Assembly (NCBI GenBank): GCA_036276235.1
Contig: DATBDZ010000290.1
Coordinates: forward strand, 1 to 9,027
Direction of reading: 5' to 3'
Source: JANWHF01 sp036276235
GTDB lineage: Bacteria; Planctomycetota; Phycisphaerae; Tepidisphaerales; Tepidisphaeraceae
Length of the DNA stretch: 9,027 nucleotides
The translations under genes and the position numbers were made by a program. The notes below the pieces were generated by a model. That model did no database searches. It was given only the letters and a program-made list of their open reading frames with translations, and was not told the origin of the DNA. Positions 6,276 through 9,027 of the stretch are shown here, one piece after another. Positions within the stretch are counted from its first letter, which is position 1. Every line of letters begins with the position of its first letter.

Positions 6276-7700
6276 TCACGCGCCGTCTTTCCGATAGATC
6301 GCCACAACCAGCGTATCGTCCTCCGCGGGAGAGTGACGATAATTCAGCGCGCCATTGAGCATTGCGCGCGGCCAGTTCGGAATCGTCTGGCCGTCCCCGG
6401 CTACATTTGCGATCAGACGCCGAACGCCCTCCGTTCCTAATTGCACGCCGTGCGGATTGGATGCTTCGGAGAGGCCATCCGTATAGACCAACAACACATC
6501 ACCCAGCGCAAGGCTTGTCTGGGCGACATCATTGAAAAAGTCATCGCCATTGACCGCGCCCAGCAGCGGCGCGGTGGAATCCAGCGGCTCGATGCGGCCA
6601 TCCGCCCGCCGCACAAATGCCGGAGGATGCCCGCCGTTGGCCCAGTGCAGGCTTCCCGATTTCGTATCCAGCCGCACGCAAAACGCCGTCGCGAAAATCG
6701 TATGGCGAGCCAGCGTCAACGCCACATAACGATTCAACCCGCGAAGGATGTGGTCAGGCTGCGCATCGGGAGCTTCGCCAAAGAGACGCTCCAATTCGCC
6801 GATCAAACGATTCACGGTGAGCGCGGCGGCGATTCCATGGCCCGTCACATCCAGCACCACCGCACTGAGAACCATCGGATCATCCGGCGGGGAATGAATG
6901 TAAAGCAGGTCGCCGCCGATTTGGCGCATTGGCTCGTAGGCGTATTGCAGGCGAATCGGCCCATCGTCCTTCTGCGCCGGCAGCGCCGATTCATGCAGCC
7001 GCCGCGCGCTGGCAAGCTCGCTTTGCAGCACGCGATATCGCGCGCTCTCGAAGCGCAGCAGAAAGGATTTGTGAAACCGGCTGGATCGCCACCAGCAGAT
7101 TGCCGTTCCCGGTGCGAAGCTGACCGCCAACACCGGAATCGACCAGAGCCCCGCTGTCGGCATTTTCCGGCGCATGATGTCGACGCTGACGATGATCGCA
7201 TACGTCCCCAGCATGAAGGCGGCTGGCCCGAGTGATTCGCGCAGCGTCCAGGGGATGAACAGGCACGCAAAGAAATGCTCAATAAAGAGGATCATCGCGG
7301 CAACGATCGCGTACACCGTCGCCGGGCTCAGGACCTGATCCGGATCGGGCGCCGCGTTGGCCACGATTCGCTGGCTGATCAATTCCACACTCACCACCGC
7401 AACCACAATCGCAAATGCCAGCCGAAGCATCGTCCCCTGACGCAGGCTGCCGCGCCAGATGAACGCAAACGCCGCCGCGTAAATCAGGATGCAGAGGGCC
7501 GCCTCAGCGATTTGAATCTGCGCCGCATAGTGATGCTCAGCGTTGTGATAAGACAAATCGTGGTGAATCGATTGCCCGTCCAGCAGAATGGTCGCGAGAA
7601 TCCCGATCGCACAAAGCCACAGAAGCCGCCGCCGCAGCCACCGCCCGCGCTCCGAACGCAGCTCCAGATCAAACTCGGTTGGGATGGAGTGGTTGGGCAT
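6276..7700 (-). CDS. Membrane-anchored SpoIIE/RsbU-type PP2C serine phosphatase
   Basis: This is a 474-residue protein. About six hydrophobic segments fill the N-terminal half (about 25-41, 65-82, 92-108, 129-149, 159-175 and 185-203), followed by a helical linker (about 208-240) ending in SALPAQ, close to the LLP.Q motif that precedes these phosphatase domains. The SpoIIE-type PP2C domain (about 250-474) shows IGGDLLY (261-267), LDVTGHGIAAAL (283-294), NGGHPPAF (355-362), VYTDGLSEA (405-413) and EDDTLVVAIYR (460-470). D264, D284, D408 and D461/D462 are the likely metal ligands. Such enzymes dephosphorylate anti-anti-sigma (STAS) proteins in partner-switching pathways. No STAS or RsbW-like kinase gene lies in this window. 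The ATG at 7700 is preferred over a TTG two codons upstream; neither has a clear Shine-Dalgarno. The stimulus sensed by the membrane part is unknown. Confidence 0.9.
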   Translation of the reverse strand: MPNHSIPTEFDLELRSERGRWLRRRLLWLCAIGILATILLDGQSIHHDLSYHNAEHHYAAQIQIAEAALCILIYAAAFAFIWRGSLRQGTMLRLAFAIVVAVVSVELISQRIVANAAPDPDQVLSPATVYAIVAAMILFIEHFFACLFIPWTLRESLGPAAFMLGTYAIIVSVDIMRRKMPTAGLWSIPVLAVSFAPGTAICWWRSSRFHKSFLLRFESARYRVLQSELASARRLHESALPAQKDDGPIRLQYAYEPMRQIGGDLLYIHSPPDDPMVLSAVVLDVTGHGIAAALTVNRLIGELERLFGEAPDAQPDHILRGLNRYVALTLARHTIFATAFCVRLDTKSGSLHWANGGHPPAFVRRADGRIEPLDSTAPLLGAVNGDDFFNDVAQTSLALGDVLLVYTDGLSEASNPHGVQLGTEGVRRLIANVAGDGQTIPNWPRAMLNGALNYRHSPAEDDTLVVAIYRKDGA

Positions 7701-7722
7701 AAGCAATCAAATACTTTTTTAG

Positions 7723-7885
7723 CCGCAGATGAACGCAGATGAACGCGGATAAGACTAAAGATCCACATCAGCCAGAAGTTTGCTCGGATTCGGGCAGAAT
7801 AGTTCTAAGCGTCCTCCGAAAACGCCGTAATCCGGGGACTGATTTCGAATTTGTTTTATCTGCGTTCATCCGCGTTCATCTGCGG
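7723..7885. repeat. Inverted repeat of GCAGATGAAC decamers (IR3)
   Basis: The left arm 7723-7752 and right arm 7856-7885 are 30 nt and match as inverted copies at 28 of 30 positions; both differences are A/G transitions. The arms extend four more bases outward (TTAG against TTAA). Each arm is about three copies of a 10-nt unit, (C)GCAGATGAA(C). The 103-nt centre has no repeat or gene that I can recognise. The element lies between divergently transcribed genes, 22 nt upstream of the phosphatase start codon, so it cannot be a 3' terminator for either neighbour. It would lie in the promoter or leader of the phosphatase gene. Confidence 0.88.
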
Positions 7886-8011
7886 TTAATCACTCTTCCA
7901 AACACGACGAGGGATTCTAACGCGGATTTGCTTCCATTTATCACGTGTCGATGGGTATCCTTTAGAGGCTTTTAGCAAGATAAACTTCAAGGGAAGGCAA
8001 AGGAGCACGAC
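7886..8011 (+). promoter_or_regulatory. Upstream region and Shine-Dalgarno of the SPFH gene
   Basis: This is the remainder of the 311-bp divergent gap after the decamer inverted repeat. It ends with AAAGGAG (7999-8005), 6 nt before the ATG at 8012, which fixes that start. A CACGTG palindrome is at 7942-7947. I could not find a promoter with acceptable hexamers and spacing. No small gene is evident. Confidence 0.6.
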
Positions 8012-9027
8012 ATGGGACTTTGGGACAAGATGGTTCACGGGCAGTTGATCGACATCATCGAATGGCTCGACGAAACCCGCGACACAATGGTCTGGCGATA
8101 TCCGCGGCAGGACAACGAAATCAAAAACGGCGCGAAGCTCATCGTCCGCGAATCGCAGGCGGCGGCGCTCGTCGCCGGCGGAAAGCTGGGTGATGTCTAT
8201 CAGCCGGGCACCTACACGCTCAGCACGCCCAACATGCCGATCCTCTCGACGCTCATGGGCTGGAAGTACGGATTTGAAAGCCCGTTCAAAGCCGAAGTCT
8301 ACTTCGTCAGCACGCGCACCTTTACCGATCGCAAGTTTGGCACGAAGAATCCGATCATGCTGCGCGACGCCGACTTCGGCGTGGTGCGGCTCCGCGCGTT
8401 CGGCAACTTCTCCGTGCGCATCAGCAATCCCGCCAACTTCCTCAAGCAGATCGCCGGTACCAACGGCGCGTTCTCGCTGGAAGAGCTGGACGGCCAATTG
8501 CGCGACATGGTGACCTCGCGCTTCGCCGACGCATTGGGCGCGAGCAAGATTGCCGCCCTCGATCTGGCGGGAAATTACGCGCAGCTCGGCAGCTTCATCG
8601 TCTCGCGCATTCAGTCTGATTTTGATCAGTTCGGCCTGCAGATCGTCAACCTGTTCGTCGAGAACATCTCGCTGCCGCCCGAAGTGGAGGCGGCGATGGA
8701 CAAGCGCACCAGCATGGGTGTGATCGGAAATCTCGGCGCGTACACGCAATTCCAAACCGCCAACGCGATTCCCGAAGCCGCCGCGGCCGGCGGCGGGGGG
8801 CTCGCCGGCGCCGGCGCGAGCCTGGCGATGGGCGTGAGCATGGCCAACGCCGTCTCGCAGGGCTTGCACGATCAGCAAAGCATCGCCCCCGCCGGCCCTC
8901 CGCCCATCCCCAAGAAGGCCAGCTACTACATGGCGATCAACGACCAGCAAGCCGGCCCGTTTGACGTCGCCGCGATGACCGACAAAGCCACCGCCGGCAC
9001 GCTAAAGCGAGAAACGCTGGTCTGGTC
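8012..9027 (+). CDS. SPFH-domain (virion-core/YdjI-like) protein with C-terminal GYF_2-like domain, 3' truncated
   Basis: The frame is open for 338 codons to the window end with no stop; start ATG with a strong AAAGGAG. The N-terminus MGLWDKMVHGQLIDIIEWLD and the following ESQAAALVAGGKLGDVYQPGTYTL block (47-70) are typical of the bacterial SPFH/Band_7 'virion core protein' group (YdjI-like). The SPFH domain spans about 25-225 and ends in LFVENISLPPEVEAAMDKR. A glycine/alanine-rich segment (about 255-285) and a proline-rich hinge (291-301) lead into SYYMAINDQQAGPFDVAAMTDKATAGTL (304-331), which matches the start of GYF_2 (DUF4339) domains, a presumed protein-interaction module. SPFH proteins form membrane-associated scaffolds; for this group links to membrane stress have been proposed. 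No transmembrane helix is obvious at the N-terminus. It is transcribed away from the phosphatase gene. The C-terminal part, possibly a zinc-ribbon, is beyond the window. Confidence 0.88.
   Translation, partial: MGLWDKMVHGQLIDIIEWLDETRDTMVWRYPRQDNEIKNGAKLIVRESQAAALVAGGKLGDVYQPGTYTLSTPNMPILSTLMGWKYGFESPFKAEVYFVSTRTFTDRKFGTKNPIMLRDADFGVVRLRAFGNFSVRISNPANFLKQIAGTNGAFSLEELDGQLRDMVTSRFADALGASKIAALDLAGNYAQLGSFIVSRIQSDFDQFGLQIVNLFVENISLPPEVEAAMDKRTSMGVIGNLGAYTQFQTANAIPEAAAAGGGGLAGAGASLAMGVSMANAVSQGLHDQQSIAPAGPPPIPKKASYYMAINDQQAGPFDVAAMTDKATAGTLKRETLVW

Noticed and set aside
6441..7235. 264-residue plus-strand open frame
   Set aside because: It is antisense to the PP2C phosphatase, whose catalytic motifs are all present on the minus strand.
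7723..7885. Insertion sequence or MITE with terminal inverted repeats
   Set aside because: The arms resemble terminal inverted repeats, but they are internally tandem and I found no clear target-site duplication. No transposase is in the window and only one copy is present, so I call it a repeat only.
7928..7961. Sigma70-type promoter for the SPFH gene (TTGCTT ... TATCCT)
   Set aside because: The spacing between the two hexamers is 22 nt, outside the usual range, and both are imperfect.
7886..8950. 354-residue open frame on the minus strand
   Set aside because: It is antisense to the SPFH gene, which has a strong Shine-Dalgarno and recognisable domains. The minus product is a low-complexity mix of Ala, Arg, Gly, Asp and His typical of GC-rich shadow frames.

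Overview
The window looks like GC-rich bacterial chromosome, densely coded and broken by three unusual repeat-filled intergenic gaps. No marker fixes the taxon. A C-terminal fragment of a processive GT2 glycosyltransferase, a paired general-stress/glycine-zipper locus, a membrane-anchored SpoIIE-type phosphatase and an SPFH protein ending in a GYF_2-like domain suggest a Planctomycetota-like organism or another deep soil/water phylum such as Acidobacteriota or Verrucomicrobiota. That assignment is inference. I see no plasmid, phage, transposase, CRISPR or RNA-gene signature.

Layout. (1) 2-604 (+): 3' end of a GT2 membrane glycosyltransferase. (2) 605-796: gap filled with CAACTGR heptads arranged as an inverted repeat plus tandem copies. 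(3) 797-2850 (+): PaaI-type hotdog thioesterase, then a DrrA-like ABC ATPase and its ABC-2 permease joined by an ATGA overlap. (4) 2851-3000: second gap filled with a different heptad (CAGAAGG), again as an inverted repeat. (5) 3001-4259 (+): YflT/GSP17M-like glycine-zipper protein, then a small protein with a duplicated (M)Y(L/F)FDPQxG..RR motif. (6) 7700-4260 (-): SpoIIE/PP2C phosphatase with six membrane segments, then an ABC ATPase and a roughly ten-segment membrane protein, also joined by ATGA. This block converges on region 5 with no spacer at all. (7) 7701-8011: divergent intergenic region carrying a third inverted repeat, built on a 10-nt unit (GCAGATGAAC). (8) 8012-9027 (+): SPFH/virion-core-like protein with the start of a C-terminal GYF_2-like domain, cut by the window end.

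How the genes fit together: there are two independent ABC transport modules, each a translationally coupled ATPase-membrane pair. The minus-strand module follows a signalling phosphatase in the same orientation, but an 85-bp gap with a TATAAT and a strong Shine-Dalgarno suggests it can be expressed by itself. Its ATPase lacks the switch histidine.

The most unusual content is non-coding. Three gaps each hold a different short-period tandem repeat (7, 7 and 10 nt) laid out as two near-complementary arms of 30-34 nt. The sequences differ but the architecture is the same, and two of the three begin 2-5 nt after a stop codon. This is the best candidate here for something poorly described.
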